Positions 30,987 to 40,708 of a stretch of 64,000 nucleotides of DNA are shown one piece after another (within the stretch, counting starts at the first letter, position 1; the number at the start of each line of letters is the position of its first letter). Origin of the DNA: Campylobacter lanienae NCTC 13004 (GTDB lineage Bacteria > Campylobacterota > Campylobacteria > Campylobacterales > Campylobacteraceae); assembly GCF_002139935.1 (NCBI RefSeq), contig NZ_CP015578.1, positions 310,001-374,000 of the forward strand, read 5' to 3'. The translations under genes and the position numbers were made by a program. Below the pieces are notes generated by a model. The model was given only the letters and a program-made list of their open reading frames with translations. It did not search any database and was not told the DNA's origin.

Positions 30987-32489
30987 ATGTATCTAAATTT
31001 AATTACTACAATAGCTGTATTTGGCCTACAAACGGCTATTAATTTTTTCTTAACTCCATATATTTTAAAGGTCTTAGGCGATGAAGCTTATGGATTTTTG
31101 GCTTTAGCAAATTCGCTTGTAAATTATGGATTTATCCTAACTATCGTTATAAACTCTGTTGCTAGTAGATTTATCGCTTCAGCATATCATAGAGGAAATT
31201 GGCTCAAAGCTTCTAAATTTTATAGCTCGGTTTTGATAATTAACTTTTTGTTTAGCATTATTGTGGCGTTGATTTCACTTATATTTTTGATTAAAATTCA
31301 ATCTATTATTAATATCTCTCAAACCCTTATAAGCGATGTTAGACTCACAATTGCTATATATTTTATCAATTTTAGTGTAGGGCTATTTAATGCTATTTTT
31401 AGCGTTCATGCCTTTATTAAAAATCAGATGTATTTAATCTCGATTAGAAATGCCATATCTACTACTATATATGCTATGAGCGTTCTTTTGTTGTTTTATC
31501 TTTTTGATGCGATGATATATTATACCGCGGTGGCGGCTTTGATCTCATCTATTTTTGTATTTTTTAGTGCTCTATATTTAAATCGTAAATTTGGTTTAAA
31601 TTTAAGATTTAGCCCCAAATATTTTAAAATCAATTTTATAAAAGTCCTAGCTAAAAGCGGATTATTTAATAGTATTAATATGCTTAGCCAAGTGCTATTA
31701 AGCGGTGTTAGCTTGCTTTTGGTTAATATTTATATTAGCGCTGTTAGTATGGGAATTTTGGCTCTGTCTAGGTCTGTAACTATGATTATTGAAAGCTTTG
31801 TAATCACAACTTCAGTAGCGTGGAATCCCCATCTTGTGAAGATCCACGCAGATAATAAGCCGCTTAGAGATGAGGTGATTTTGGCCCTTAAAAGTGTGAG
31901 CTTCATAACTTTGCCTTTGATCGCTTCGTTTGTGGTTTTGGCTGATGAGTTTTATAGGCTTTGGTTGCCTTTTAAGAGTCAAGATGAGATTGATTATATA
32001 TATGATTTGGTGCTAATATCTATTTTACCATCTATTGTATTTGCTAGTGCTAGGCCATTAATTAGTATAAATTTGATTACCAATCAGCTCAAAAGGCCGG
32101 CTTTGGTGATGCTATTTGTGGCGATTTGTGTATTTTGTATTCAGATTGTGGGGCTTAGCTTTTTTGAGTTTGGATTAAGGGAGATAATGATTGCAATTTG
32201 CGTTGGAATAGTGCTGAAAGTAACGCTATTTGATGTGGCAAATGCTGGGGCGAATTTGGGTATTGGGCTTGGGGCATTTTATCCTATATATTTTAAAAAT
32301 CTTGCGATTTTTGCCTTTATATTAGGAGTTTTGTATCCAATATCAAAAATGTTAGAGATAAGTAGTTGGGTTGAGTTTATAGTTTATGCTAGTGGGATAT
32401 CGATTTTAGGCTATTTAATCGCTTTTGTGATGATATTTGACAAGAGTCAAAAATCAAGCTTCATACGCAAGATTAGGGGGAAATTTTGA
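30987..32489 (+). CDS. wzx: Wzx-type polysaccharide flippase at the pgl locus (start uncertain)
   Basis: This 500-aa, about 12-to-14-segment membrane protein belongs to the polysaccharide flippase (MATE-like) superfamily. NFFLTPYILKVLGDEAYGF near the N-terminus is characteristic. By position it would flip the N-glycan lipid carrier across the inner membrane. It stands where C. jejuni has the ABC flippase PglK, to which it is not related. ATG 30987 has no ribosome site and begins abruptly inside the first membrane helix. A better start, ATG 30943/30946 after TAAGGA, opens a 17-codon frame (MIAKLNLKSQKMAI) that would join this gene if the A6 tract at 30974-30979 had one more A. Its stop overlaps the next gene's TTG start. 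Confidence 0.85.
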   Translation: MYLNLITTIAVFGLQTAINFFLTPYILKVLGDEAYGFLALANSLVNYGFILTIVINSVASRFIASAYHRGNWLKASKFYSSVLIINFLFSIIVALISLIFLIKIQSIINISQTLISDVRLTIAIYFINFSVGLFNAIFSVHAFIKNQMYLISIRNAISTTIYAMSVLLLFYLFDAMIYYTAVAALISSIFVFFSALYLNRKFGLNLRFSPKYFKINFIKVLAKSGLFNSINMLSQVLLSGVSLLLVNIYISAVSMGILALSRSVTMIIESFVITTSVAWNPHLVKIHADNKPLRDEVILALKSVSFITLPLIASFVVLADEFYRLWLPFKSQDEIDYIYDLVLISILPSIVFASARPLISINLITNQLKRPALVMLFVAICVFCIQIVGLSFFEFGLREIMIAICVGIVLKVTLFDVANAGANLGIGLGAFYPIYFKNLAIFAFILGVLYPISKMLEISSWVEFIVYASGISILGYLIAFVMIFDKSQKSSFIRKIRGKF

Positions 32490-33520
32490 GAGTTGGGTTT
32501 GTGATATCTACGCTTGAGTTTGGTGGGGCTGAAAGGGTGCTTAGTTTATTGGCAAACCAAATGAGCCTTGAAAATAGCGTAGATATTATTAAATTTGATA
32601 ATAAAGAGCCATTTTATGAGATTAATAAAAGTGTAAAAATCATAAATTTACCAACTTCAAACGGTGGATTTTGGGGGTTAAAAAAGCGATTTAATAAAAT
32701 TTTAGCTCTTAGAAAGATTTTTAAAAGTGCTAAATATGATATTATAATTAGCTTTATGGATAGCACAAATTTGCTTTGCTTGATGGCGAATTTAGGTCTA
32801 AAACAAAAATTGATAATCTCAGAACACAGCCATCATAGCCTTTTATCTTGGAGGTGGAAAATCGCTAAAAGGCTATTATATCCATTTTGTGATGGGCTAT
32901 CTGTGCTTAGTGGGAGTGATTATCAATATTATAGCTATGTTAAAAATAGATCTGTGATCCATAATCCATTTTTTGGCGATAGTGATATTGGGGAGATGAA
33001 AAAGGAGAATTTAATACTATTTGTTGGTAGATTAGAGCCGATAAAAGGGTGTGATATATTTTTAAATTCGCTTCAATATTGCGATTTAGGTGATTATAGG
33101 GTTGAGATTTGCGGTGATGGTAGTGAGTTTAAGAGATTAAAAGATCAGTTTAGTAGTGATAAAATCAAATTTCTAAACAGAGTTAATGATATGAAAAGCT
33201 ACTATAAACGAGCCAAAATCATAGTATCTAGCTCACGAAATGAAGGCCTTGGCAATGTCTTGATCGAAGCTTGTTATTATAAAATTGCTAGGGTTGCTAC
33301 GCCGACGATTGGGGCTTGTGAGTTGATTTGTGATAATATAGATGGGCTAATAAGCGATGATTTTAGCCCCAAAAGCTTGGCTGGGAGATTAAATTTAGTT
33401 ATAAAAGATGAGCTTTTAAGGAAGAGATTAGCGCAAAATAGCTTTGAAAATAGGGATAAATTTGATTTAGAAAATATCTATCAAAATTGGTTAAATCTCA
33501 TTAATAAGGCCTTGAAGTGA
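32486..33520 (+). CDS. pglH: GT4 glycosyltransferase, PglH-like
   Basis: The 344-aa protein has a GT-B fold with GGAERVLSLLANQM near the N-terminus, ISEHSHHS in the middle and the nucleotide-sugar site LFVGRLEPIKGCDIF and SSRNEGLGNVLIEACY. Its first half resembles C. jejuni PglH, the transferase that adds the terminal GalNAc residues to the lipid-linked glycan. The start is a TTG (AGGGGG upstream) overlapping the wzx stop. It is the first of two PglH-like genes in a row; the exact sugar is unknown. Confidence 0.85.
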   Translation: MRVGFVISTLEFGGAERVLSLLANQMSLENSVDIIKFDNKEPFYEINKSVKIINLPTSNGGFWGLKKRFNKILALRKIFKSAKYDIIISFMDSTNLLCLMANLGLKQKLIISEHSHHSLLSWRWKIAKRLLYPFCDGLSVLSGSDYQYYSYVKNRSVIHNPFFGDSDIGEMKKENLILFVGRLEPIKGCDIFLNSLQYCDLGDYRVEICGDGSEFKRLKDQFSSDKIKFLNRVNDMKSYYKRAKIIVSSSRNEGLGNVLIEACYYKIARVATPTIGACELICDNIDGLISDDFSPKSLAGRLNLVIKDELLRKRLAQNSFENRDKFDLENIYQNWLNLINKALK

Positions 33521-34551
33521 AGATAATGTTAGTGATTTCAGCTCTTAGAAATGGTGGGGCTGAGAGAGTGGTGGAGCTCTTGAGCCGTGAGTTTAGCAAA
33601 AATCATCAAGTAGAGACTCTCTATTTTGAAGAGAATTTAAATTTATATAAAATTAGTGGCAAGATAACACATTTAAATATCTATGAAAATAGAAATTTCT
33701 TAAATAAATTTAGCAAATTTTTTAAAATTCGAGCCTATATCAAAAGAGCCAATCCCGATATCATCATCTCATTTATGGATCAAACAAATATAAATTTAAT
33801 CATCTCAACTATATTTTTAAAGCCTAAAATTATCGCTACAGAGCACCTTAGCCATGATGCGTTAAAATCACAAATTTGGCGTAAAATACGAGATTTTAGC
33901 TATAGATTTTGCGATGCTTTGGTGGTGTTAAGCAATATAGATAAGAAGTATTATAGCTTTGTTAAAAATTGTAAAATTATATATAATCCTCTATATATTA
34001 AATCTCAAAATATAATTAAAAAAGAAAAACTCATTTTAAGCGTTGGTAGATTAGAGCCTATAAAGGGTTATAATCTCTATTTAGACGCACTTGCATTAAT
34101 AGATAAAAATCTCTTAAATGGTTATAAAATCATCATCGCAGGAGATGGTAGTGAGCGTAAGAAGCTTGAGTTAATGGCTAGGAATTTGGGATTGGGTATC
34201 AAATTTGTAGGCCATGTTAGCGAACTTGATGAGCTATATAAAAGGGCGGAGATTTTAGTTTTACCTAGCCTTAGCGAGGCTTTTGGTAATGTCTTAAATG
34301 AAGCTGGAGCTTATGGCGTGGTTAGGATTAGCACCCCTACGGCTGGGGCTTTGGAGATATTGCGTGATGAGGTAGATGCTCTAATAGCCAAAGATTTTAG
34401 CCCGCAAGCACTAAGTAGAGTTATCATAAAAGCGATTAAAGATGAAAATTTAAGAGTGAATTTAGTAAAAAATATAAATTTATACCGATTCTTAGCAGAG
34501 AATATCGCCCTTAAATGGGAAGAGTTAATCAAAGAGCTAAAAGGACAATAA
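33517..34551 (+). CDS. GT4 glycosyltransferase, second PglH-like copy
   Basis: This 344-aa GT-B protein is clearly related to its upstream neighbour over its full length: GGAERVVELLSREF, ISFMDQTNINL, ATEHLSHDAL, LSVGRLEPIKGYN and LPSLSEAFGNVLNEAG line up with it. It starts with GTG that overlaps the preceding stop. It occupies the place where C. jejuni has pglI, a GT2 glucosyltransferase, but is of another family. Tandem duplication followed by change of sugar specificity is likely; the product glycan would therefore differ from the C. jejuni heptasaccharide. Confidence 0.85.
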   Translation: MKIMLVISALRNGGAERVVELLSREFSKNHQVETLYFEENLNLYKISGKITHLNIYENRNFLNKFSKFFKIRAYIKRANPDIIISFMDQTNINLIISTIFLKPKIIATEHLSHDALKSQIWRKIRDFSYRFCDALVVLSNIDKKYYSFVKNCKIIYNPLYIKSQNIIKKEKLILSVGRLEPIKGYNLYLDALALIDKNLLNGYKIIIAGDGSERKKLELMARNLGLGIKFVGHVSELDELYKRAEILVLPSLSEAFGNVLNEAGAYGVVRISTPTAGALEILRDEVDALIAKDFSPQALSRVIIKAIKDENLRVNLVKNINLYRFLAENIALKWEELIKELKGQ

Positions 34552-35672
34552 TGAAAAAATTATCACTATTTATCTACTCAATGGCTGGCGGTGGCGCTGA
34601 AAGAGTGGTATCAAATCTACTAAATGAGCTTGTTAAGAGATATGAAGTTCATCTAATTTTGATGAATTCGACAATATCATATAAAATACCACATGAGAGT
34701 AAAATTCACTATTTGGAGAATTCAAAACCTTTTGAAAATGGCTTTTTAAAATTTGCCAAGCTACCATTTTTAGCCTTAAAATATAAAAAATTATGCGATG
34801 AGATCGGGATTGATCTACATTTTGTATGGATGAATCGCCCTTGTTATGTGGCGGCTTTGGCTAGGATTTTTGGAGATAAAAAACCTTTAGTTTTTAATGA
34901 GTGCTCAACACCATCTGTATTATACTCTAATGATAGCTTAAAATCCAAAATTAGTAAATTTTTGATTAGATATCTCTATCCAAAGGCTGATTTTATCTAT
35001 CCAAATAGTCTTGGTAATTTGAGTGATTTGTGTGATAATTTTGGCATTGATGAGAAGAAAATGCGAGTGCTTTATAACGCTATTGATCTTGAATATATCA
35101 AGGCTAAATCTGATGAGCCAATTGAGTTTAAGGGGGAGTTTTTCTTGAGCGTTGGTAGGTTAGATAGCGGCAAAAATCATGAACTTTTAATCAAAGCTTA
35201 TTCTAAGCTTAAAAATTGCGATAAATCGCTAATTATCTTAGGTGAAGGGGTTTTAAGGCAGAGATTAGAAGGGTTGATTAAAGAGTTAAATTTGGAAAAT
35301 AGAGTCTTTTTACTTGGATTTGATAGTAATCCATATAAATATATGGCAAAATGCTATGCTTTTGTATTTGTAAGCTTGTTTGAGGGGTTTTCAAACGCTT
35401 TGATAGAGGCTTTGGCATGTGGGAAATTGGTAATTTCGAGCGATCATAAAAGTGGCGCTAGGGAGCTAATAGGTGAAAATAAATGGGGATATTTAGTGCC
35501 TGTTGGGGACGAAAATGCAACGCAAATTGCTATGCAAAAAGCGATTGATGAGCCTGATTTTGTCAAATATTATGAAAAAAACGCTATTATAAGAGCTAGA
35601 GAATTTGACAAAACGATCATATCGAAAAATCTCATTAATGAACTAGAGGATATATATGCAAATTTTAAATAA
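34551..35672 (+). CDS. pglJ: N-glycan glycosyltransferase PglJ
   Basis: PglJ adds the second alpha-1,4-HexNAc to the undecaprenyl-linked glycan. The 373-aa protein matches C. jejuni PglJ closely by eye: LSLFIYSMAGGGAERVVSNL, LPFLALKYKKLC, FNECSTPSVLYS, LPFL and LLGFDSNPYKYMAKC. The sugar-nucleotide site FEGFSNALIEALACGK is intact. The ATG at 34551 (AAAAGGACAATAATG) is preferred to an earlier in-frame start at 34515, which would overlap the upstream gene by 37 nt. It shares one base with the upstream stop and overlaps pglB by 17 nt. Confidence 0.93.
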   Translation: MKKLSLFIYSMAGGGAERVVSNLLNELVKRYEVHLILMNSTISYKIPHESKIHYLENSKPFENGFLKFAKLPFLALKYKKLCDEIGIDLHFVWMNRPCYVAALARIFGDKKPLVFNECSTPSVLYSNDSLKSKISKFLIRYLYPKADFIYPNSLGNLSDLCDNFGIDEKKMRVLYNAIDLEYIKAKSDEPIEFKGEFFLSVGRLDSGKNHELLIKAYSKLKNCDKSLIILGEGVLRQRLEGLIKELNLENRVFLLGFDSNPYKYMAKCYAFVFVSLFEGFSNALIEALACGKLVISSDHKSGARELIGENKWGYLVPVGDENATQIAMQKAIDEPDFVKYYEKNAIIRAREFDKTIISKNLINELEDIYANFK

Positions 35673-37746
35673 ATACCAAATTCCTATATTTATAATAATT
35701 GCCTATTTGTTTGCCATACTTTGTCGGATGGAGTGGGTGATATGGGCTAGTGGATATAGTGATTTTATATGGAATAACCAACTAATGATAAGCACAAATG
35801 ATGGCTACGCATATGCTGAGGGCGCTAGAGATATGATAGCTGGATTTCATCAGCCAAATGATCTTAGCTACTATGGGACGCCACTTTCTACAATCACATT
35901 TTTATTGGCTGAAATTTTACCATTTAGTTTAGAGACAATTATATTGTATTTAAGTATATTTTTAGCTTCGCTTATTGTGATACCGATTATACTCATAGGT
36001 AAGGAATTCAATCAAACTAAAGCTTTTTTCATCGCTAGCTTGCTTGCATCTATAGCAAATAGCTACTATAATCGCACGATGGCTGGATACTATGATACTG
36101 ATATGCTAGTTATAGTTTTACCGCTTTTTACTCTTTGGGGGCTTATTAGGCTACATTTTAGGGGTGATTTGATATCATTTTTGATCATTGCTTTATCGAT
36201 GTTAGCATATAATTGGTGGTATCCATCTAGCTATACTTTATGTGTTGGTATTGCCATATTTTATGCTATTTATACCTTTGTTTTTGAGCGTAAAAATATA
36301 GCTAATTACCAGGCTATTTTATTTATGATTTTAGCTATTACTTCGGCTTGGTATAGCCTTAGAATTGCTTTGATTTTCGGCTTATTTGGGCTTATATATT
36401 TTAGGTCAAGCCTTTTAAATTTCAAGGTTATGAGTCTGCTTTTTGTGGCGGTTTTATCGCTTTTTGCTATATTTGGTGGATTAAATCCTATATGGTTTCA
36501 GGCTAAATTCTATCTATTTAGAGATTTAGATGATAGCATATCACAAAGTTTTCGCTTTTATAATGTCAATCAAACTATCATGGAATCAGGTAGAATAGAT
36601 CTAGAATTATTTACACAAAGGATTAGCGGACATTGGATAGTATTTATCTTTGGATTTATAGGATATATACTGCTTTGTAAGAAATTTAGAATATTTTTAA
36701 TCACTATTCCTATGCTAGGGCTTGGATTTTTAGCACTTAAAGGTGGATTGAGATTTACTATTTATGCTGTGCCTATTATCGCTATGGGGTTTGGATTTTT
36801 ACTCTTTTATCTACTTGATAAATTAAGAGTTAAAAGATTAAACTCAATTGCCGCTTTTATCACAATTCTAGCCTTGACCCCATCGCTTATACATATATAT
36901 TATTACAAACCATCAAGTGTGCTATTTAAAAATGAAGTGAGCGTTTTGGATAGATTAGGCAAGGTGGCCGATAGAGAGGATTATACCCTAGCTTGGTGGG
37001 ACTATGGATATGCTATTAGGTATTATAGTGATACAAAAACTCTAATTGATGGCGGAAAACACTTAGGTAGAGAAAACTACGCAGTTAGCTACGCTCTAAC
37101 CATGCCACCAAATAGCTCAGCTAATATGGCTAGACTTGAAGTAGAATATACCGAAAAAGGCTACAAACAAAACTATGGTGGCAAAAATTTAGAGCAAATT
37201 TTAAAAGATTATAACTATAATGAGCTTGATAAATTTCTAAGCGATATTAAGAGTGATAAATTTAATCTACCATCAAAAAGCCGTGATATATACTACTTTT
37301 TGCCTGATAGAATGTTATCAATCTTCCCTATAGTTAGTAAATTTTCAAGGTTAGATATATTAAATGGCAAAGAGTGGGGAGATCCGTTTTTTGTCATCGC
37401 TACAAATTTTACCCAAGTAGAAAATGGAATCGCTTTAAATAATGGTGTGATAATCTCAAATGACGCCACCTATATAGAGCTAAATGGACAAAAATTCAGA
37501 GTAAATAGCTATATAGAAACCAAATATGATGAGAATATGAAACTCAAGAAAACAATCCATAATATCGATAATCTAGCCGATATCTATCTAATTTATATGG
37601 TAGATTATGGGCGATTTATCTTGCTTGATAAAGAGATGTTTAATAGCACATTTATCCAGCTTTATGTGCTTGAAAATTATGATAAAACGCCATTTGAACC
37701 TGTGATATTAGACCCTACTGCTAAGGTCTATAAACTAAAAAGGTAG
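35656..37746 (+). CDS. pglB: oligosaccharyltransferase PglB
   Basis: PglB transfers the assembled glycan from the lipid carrier to Asn in D/E-x-N-x-S/T sequons on the periplasmic side. The 696-aa protein has an N-terminal multispan membrane domain (residues 1-~420). Catalytic features are D49 (first loop, NDGYAYAEG), the D147-T-D149 pair in GYYDTDML and E310 in NQTIMES. The periplasmic domain carries the WWDYG signature at 447-451. All metal and sequon-binding residues I can locate are present, so it should be active. It overlaps pglJ by 17 nt and precedes pglA by 4 nt. Confidence 0.97.
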   Translation: MQILNKYQIPIFIIIAYLFAILCRMEWVIWASGYSDFIWNNQLMISTNDGYAYAEGARDMIAGFHQPNDLSYYGTPLSTITFLLAEILPFSLETIILYLSIFLASLIVIPIILIGKEFNQTKAFFIASLLASIANSYYNRTMAGYYDTDMLVIVLPLFTLWGLIRLHFRGDLISFLIIALSMLAYNWWYPSSYTLCVGIAIFYAIYTFVFERKNIANYQAILFMILAITSAWYSLRIALIFGLFGLIYFRSSLLNFKVMSLLFVAVLSLFAIFGGLNPIWFQAKFYLFRDLDDSISQSFRFYNVNQTIMESGRIDLELFTQRISGHWIVFIFGFIGYILLCKKFRIFLITIPMLGLGFLALKGGLRFTIYAVPIIAMGFGFLLFYLLDKLRVKRLNSIAAFITILALTPSLIHIYYYKPSSVLFKNEVSVLDRLGKVADREDYTLAWWDYGYAIRYYSDTKTLIDGGKHLGRENYAVSYALTMPPNSSANMARLEVEYTEKGYKQNYGGKNLEQILKDYNYNELDKFLSDIKSDKFNLPSKSRDIYYFLPDRMLSIFPIVSKFSRLDILNGKEWGDPFFVIATNFTQVENGIALNNGVIISNDATYIELNGQKFRVNSYIETKYDENMKLKKTIHNIDNLADIYLIYMVDYGRFILLDKEMFNSTFIQLYVLENYDKTPFEPVILDPTAKVYKLKR

Positions 37747-37750
37747 TTAG

Positions 37751-38866
37751 ATGAAAATAGGATTTTTATCCCACTCAGATATGAGTATATATCACTTTAG
37801 ATTGCCTATTATGCGGGCTTTGAAGGAGCTAGGTCATGAGGTTATAGCTATTTCGCCAAGTGGAAGCTATAATGAGCTTATTAAAGCTGAGTTTGAGCTT
37901 GTAAATTATGATATCCATAAGGCTAGTTTAAATCCATTTAGAGTGCTAAAAGATACCAAAAATCTAGCCAAATTATTAAATTCATTAAATTTAGATCTCA
38001 TTCAAACTTCAGCTCACAAATCAAATATCTTTGGCACCCTAGCCGCCAAAAGAGCCGGCATAAGATATATAGTGAATTTAGTTGAGGGATTAGGTAGTTT
38101 TTATATCTCAAATTCAGTTAAAAATATAGCTGTTAGATATATTATAGAAATGCTATATTTTATCACTTTTAGACTCTCAAATGCTACAATTTTTGTTAAT
38201 GATTCAGACCCGAATTATATGCTTAGAAGGCATTTAATTAATAAAAATAAAATTATTCGCATAAAAAGCGTAGGCATAGATATGGATAAATTCAATCCAC
38301 AAACCACACCAAAATACAGTTTTAATAGTGATAAAAAGATAGTTTTGATGATCGCTAGGGCTTTAAGGGATAAAGGCGTGATGGAGTTTTATCAAGCTGC
38401 TAAAATCCTAAAAGATCGCAATGATTGTCAATTTGTATTTGTAGGTTCAAGCGATTCTAGCAATCACTCTAGTTTAGATGAGAGCTTTTTGGCCTCGCCT
38501 TATGTTATCCATATTGATTGGAGTGATAAGATAGCTAATATGTTAGCAAGTTGCTATATGTTTGTTTTACCAAGTTATAAAGAGGGATTTCCACGCACAA
38601 TTTTAGAAGCTATGAGTATGGCTAAACCATCGGTTGTGAGTGACTGCGATGGATGTGTGGAGGCTATAGAAGATGGCGTTAGCGGCTTAATTGCTAAGGT
38701 AAAAGATCCAAACGATCTAGCAAGTAAAATATCAACACTCTTAGATGATGGCTCACTAGCTACCAAAATGGGTCAAAACGCCCACCAAATAACTAAGGCC
38801 AACTACAATCAGCCTATTATCACGGCAAAATATATTAAATTTTATAAGGAATTAGCTGGTGTATAG
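37751..38866 (+). CDS. pglA: N-glycan glycosyltransferase PglA
   Basis: PglA adds the first alpha-1,3-HexNAc to bacillosamine on the lipid carrier. The 371-aa GT4 protein opens [20 protein letters not shown] with further PglA landmarks [14 protein letters not shown] and [13 protein letters not shown]. The C-terminal half has [19 protein letters not shown] and [20 protein letters not shown], the sugar-nucleotide site. It overlaps pglC by 8 nt. Confidence 0.94.
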   Translation: MKIGFLSHSDMSIYHFRLPIMRALKELGHEVIAISPSGSYNELIKAEFELVNYDIHKASLNPFRVLKDTKNLAKLLNSLNLDLIQTSAHKSNIFGTLAAKRAGIRYIVNLVEGLGSFYISNSVKNIAVRYIIEMLYFITFRLSNATIFVNDSDPNYMLRRHLINKNKIIRIKSVGIDMDKFNPQTTPKYSFNSDKKIVLMIARALRDKGVMEFYQAAKILKDRNDCQFVFVGSSDSSNHSSLDESFLASPYVIHIDWSDKIANMLASCYMFVLPSYKEGFPRTILEAMSMAKPSVVSDCDGCVEAIEDGVSGLIAKVKDPNDLASKISTLLDDGSLATKMGQNAHQITKANYNQPIITAKYIKFYKELAGV

Positions 38867-39464
38867 AAATTTTTTTAAAAGATTATTTGATATTTTGGGT
38901 GCTTTGATTTTGATTATTTTGACTTTGCCTATTATGATTTGGGCCTATTTTGCTATCAAAAAACATCTTGGCTCACCTGTGATATTTACTCAATCCCGCC
39001 CCGGCAAAGATGAAAAGATATTTCAAATTTACAAATTCCGCTCAATGTCTAACGCCACAGACCAAAACGGCAATCTACTAAGCGATGAGATCCGACTTGG
39101 CAACTTTGGCAAAAAGCTTCGAGCGCTTAGCATAGATGAGCTTCCACAGCTTTTTAATATATTAAAAGGGGATATGAGTTTTATAGGGCCTAGACCACTC
39201 TTGATAGAGTATCTACCGCTATATTCTAAAGAGCAAAAACGCCGCCACAATGTCCGCCCCGGTATCACAGGGCTAGCTCAAGTAAATGGCAGAAATGCTA
39301 TTAGCTGGAGGGAGAAATTCGAATTTGATAGATATTACGCTGATAATTTAAGCCTAATTTTAGATATTAAAATCGCCTTAAAAACTATCCAAAAAGTAAT
39401 TAAAAAAGATGGAGTAAATAAAGATGGCATGGCAACTACGGAGAAATTTAATGGCCACAACTAG
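38859..39464 (+). CDS. pglC: phosphoglycosyl transferase PglC
   Basis: PglC transfers phospho-bacillosamine from UDP to undecaprenyl phosphate, the first membrane step of N-glycan assembly. The 201-aa protein has one re-entrant membrane helix at ~12-32, then [20 protein letters not shown] (20 residues), the catalytic Asp-Glu pair in [11 protein letters not shown], and [15 protein letters not shown] and [15 protein letters not shown]. It ends TTEKFNGHN, like C. jejuni PglC. It overlaps pglD by 14 nt. Confidence 0.96.
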   Translation: MYRNFFKRLFDILGALILIILTLPIMIWAYFAIKKHLGSPVIFTQSRPGKDEKIFQIYKFRSMSNATDQNGNLLSDEIRLGNFGKKLRALSIDELPQLFNILKGDMSFIGPRPLLIEYLPLYSKEQKRRHNVRPGITGLAQVNGRNAISWREKFEFDRYYADNLSLILDIKIALKTIQKVIKKDGVNKDGMATTEKFNGHN

Positions 39465-40035
39465 CCTTTATATCTATGGCAACGGCGGCCACGCTAAGGT
39501 AGTAGCTGATATCGCTAGGGCTAATGGATATGAAAATTTGATATTTTTAGATGATAATAGCCAAACTAAATTTAGCCCAAATTTACCAAAACACCCCATT
39601 ATAATAGCTATTGGCAATGCATTAATTAGGCAAAAATTACAAAGCTTAGTTTTAACTAATGGCTTTGAGCTAGCTACCTTAATTCACCCTACAGCCATCA
39701 TCTCTAATAGCGTCCAAATCGGCGCCGGAAGCGTGATAATGCCAGGAGCGATAATCAACGCTAATAGCGTGATCGGATGTGGCGTTATCATAAATAGTGG
39801 CGCTATAGTAGAGCATGATTGCTTTATAGATGATTTTGCTCATATCTGTCCAGGCGTGGCTATAGCCGGTGGAGTTAGCATAGGCAAGCGATCATGGATA
39901 GGAATCGGCTCAAATATAATCCAGCAAATAAAGATAAAACAAGATATCACCATAGGTGCCGGAAGTGTCGTAGTCAGCGATATCTTAGAAGGTGCTTTGG
40001 CGTATGGAAACCCATGTAAAGTAGTAAAAAGCTAA
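39451..40035 (+). CDS. pglD: UDP-bacillosamine N-acetyltransferase PglD
   Basis: PglD acetylates the 4-amino group of the UDP-sugar to give UDP-diNAc-bacillosamine. The 194-aa protein has an N-terminal Rossmann-type part ([20 protein letters not shown]) and a left-handed beta-helix of hexapeptide repeats with the catalytic His in [20 protein letters not shown]. The ATG at 39451 follows GGAG at normal distance; an earlier in-frame ATG at 39424 lies deep in pglC and lacks one. It is the last gene of the cluster. pglE and pglF, which make its substrate, are not in this window. Confidence 0.93.
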   Translation: MATTSLYIYGNGGHAKVVADIARANGYENLIFLDDNSQTKFSPNLPKHPIIIAIGNALIRQKLQSLVLTNGFELATLIHPTAIISNSVQIGAGSVIMPGAIINANSVIGCGVIINSGAIVEHDCFIDDFAHICPGVAIAGGVSIGKRSWIGIGSNIIQQIKIKQDITIGAGSVVVSDILEGALAYGNPCKVVKS

Positions 40036-40202
40036 ATTTACTTGAGTTTATCTATATTATATTATTTAAATATATTGGGCTAGATCTGCTTAATAACTTA
40101 ACTCCTAGTCTATATTTTGCGTCTTAAAGGTTTATTAGATATATTTATAAATAAAATTTATAATACTGCTAACTTAAATGTTATAAAATTATATTATAAA
40201 TA

Positions 40203-40400
40203 CTAAGCCATAATATCTAGCTTATTATCGCTATTAATAGTAGTTTGATTTATAGTATCACTGCTAAGTTCAACTTTGGTTTTATCATCTTTATTATCTC
40301 TTTTTGCCTCTTCTTGTTTTTCTAATATTTTTAATAGATCATAAGTTTGATGAAGCTCTTTTGGTATGCAAGCGTGTTGAAACATTGTCATTCTTACCAT
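40203..40400 (-). CDS. small hydrophilic protein, function unknown
   Basis: This 65-aa reading frame has an AAGGA site 7 nt before its ATG. The first half is helical (KELHQTYDLLKILEKQEEAK); the second is polar and Ser/Thr/Asp-rich. There is no signal peptide. It lies alone in the 670-nt gap between pglD and gyrA. The good ribosome site and lack of overlap favour a real gene, but I do not recognise it. Confidence 0.5.
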   Translation of the reverse strand: MVRMTMFQHACIPKELHQTYDLLKILEKQEEAKRDNKDDKTKVELSSDTINQTTINSDNKLDIMA

Positions 40401-40676
40401 TTTATATCCTTAAAAGCAGTAACCATATCTATTGCAAAATATAATTTTTTCATAAAAACTTCTTAAAAAATATTGTGTCACCCAATCTTATCTATATGTA
40501 TATTAAATTATACTTAAAATATATAAATTATAAAAATATATTGAAGAATTAAGAAAGGATAATTTATTATTACTATCAAATTATAAATAAATTTAATAAT
40601 TATCAAATTTTATCTATTAAGAGATTAAATTTAAGTTTCAAATCTCCTTTTTAGCTAATATTTATTAAATTTAAGC
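40401..40676. other. AT-rich intergenic stretch upstream of gyrA
   Basis: I see no gene, repeat or stable hairpin here. It would hold the promoter of the small minus-strand gene and upstream sequences of gyrA. Confidence 0.5.
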
Positions 40677-40682
40677 TAGAAT
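40677..40682 (+). promoter_or_regulatory. probable -10 box of gyrA
   Basis: TAGAAT lies 26 nt before the gyrA ATG within TTAAGCTAGAATAATG; a TAAGGA ribosome site follows at 40698-40703. Confidence 0.45.
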
Positions 40683-40708
40683 AATGCCCAGACTTTCTAA
40701 GGAAAACA

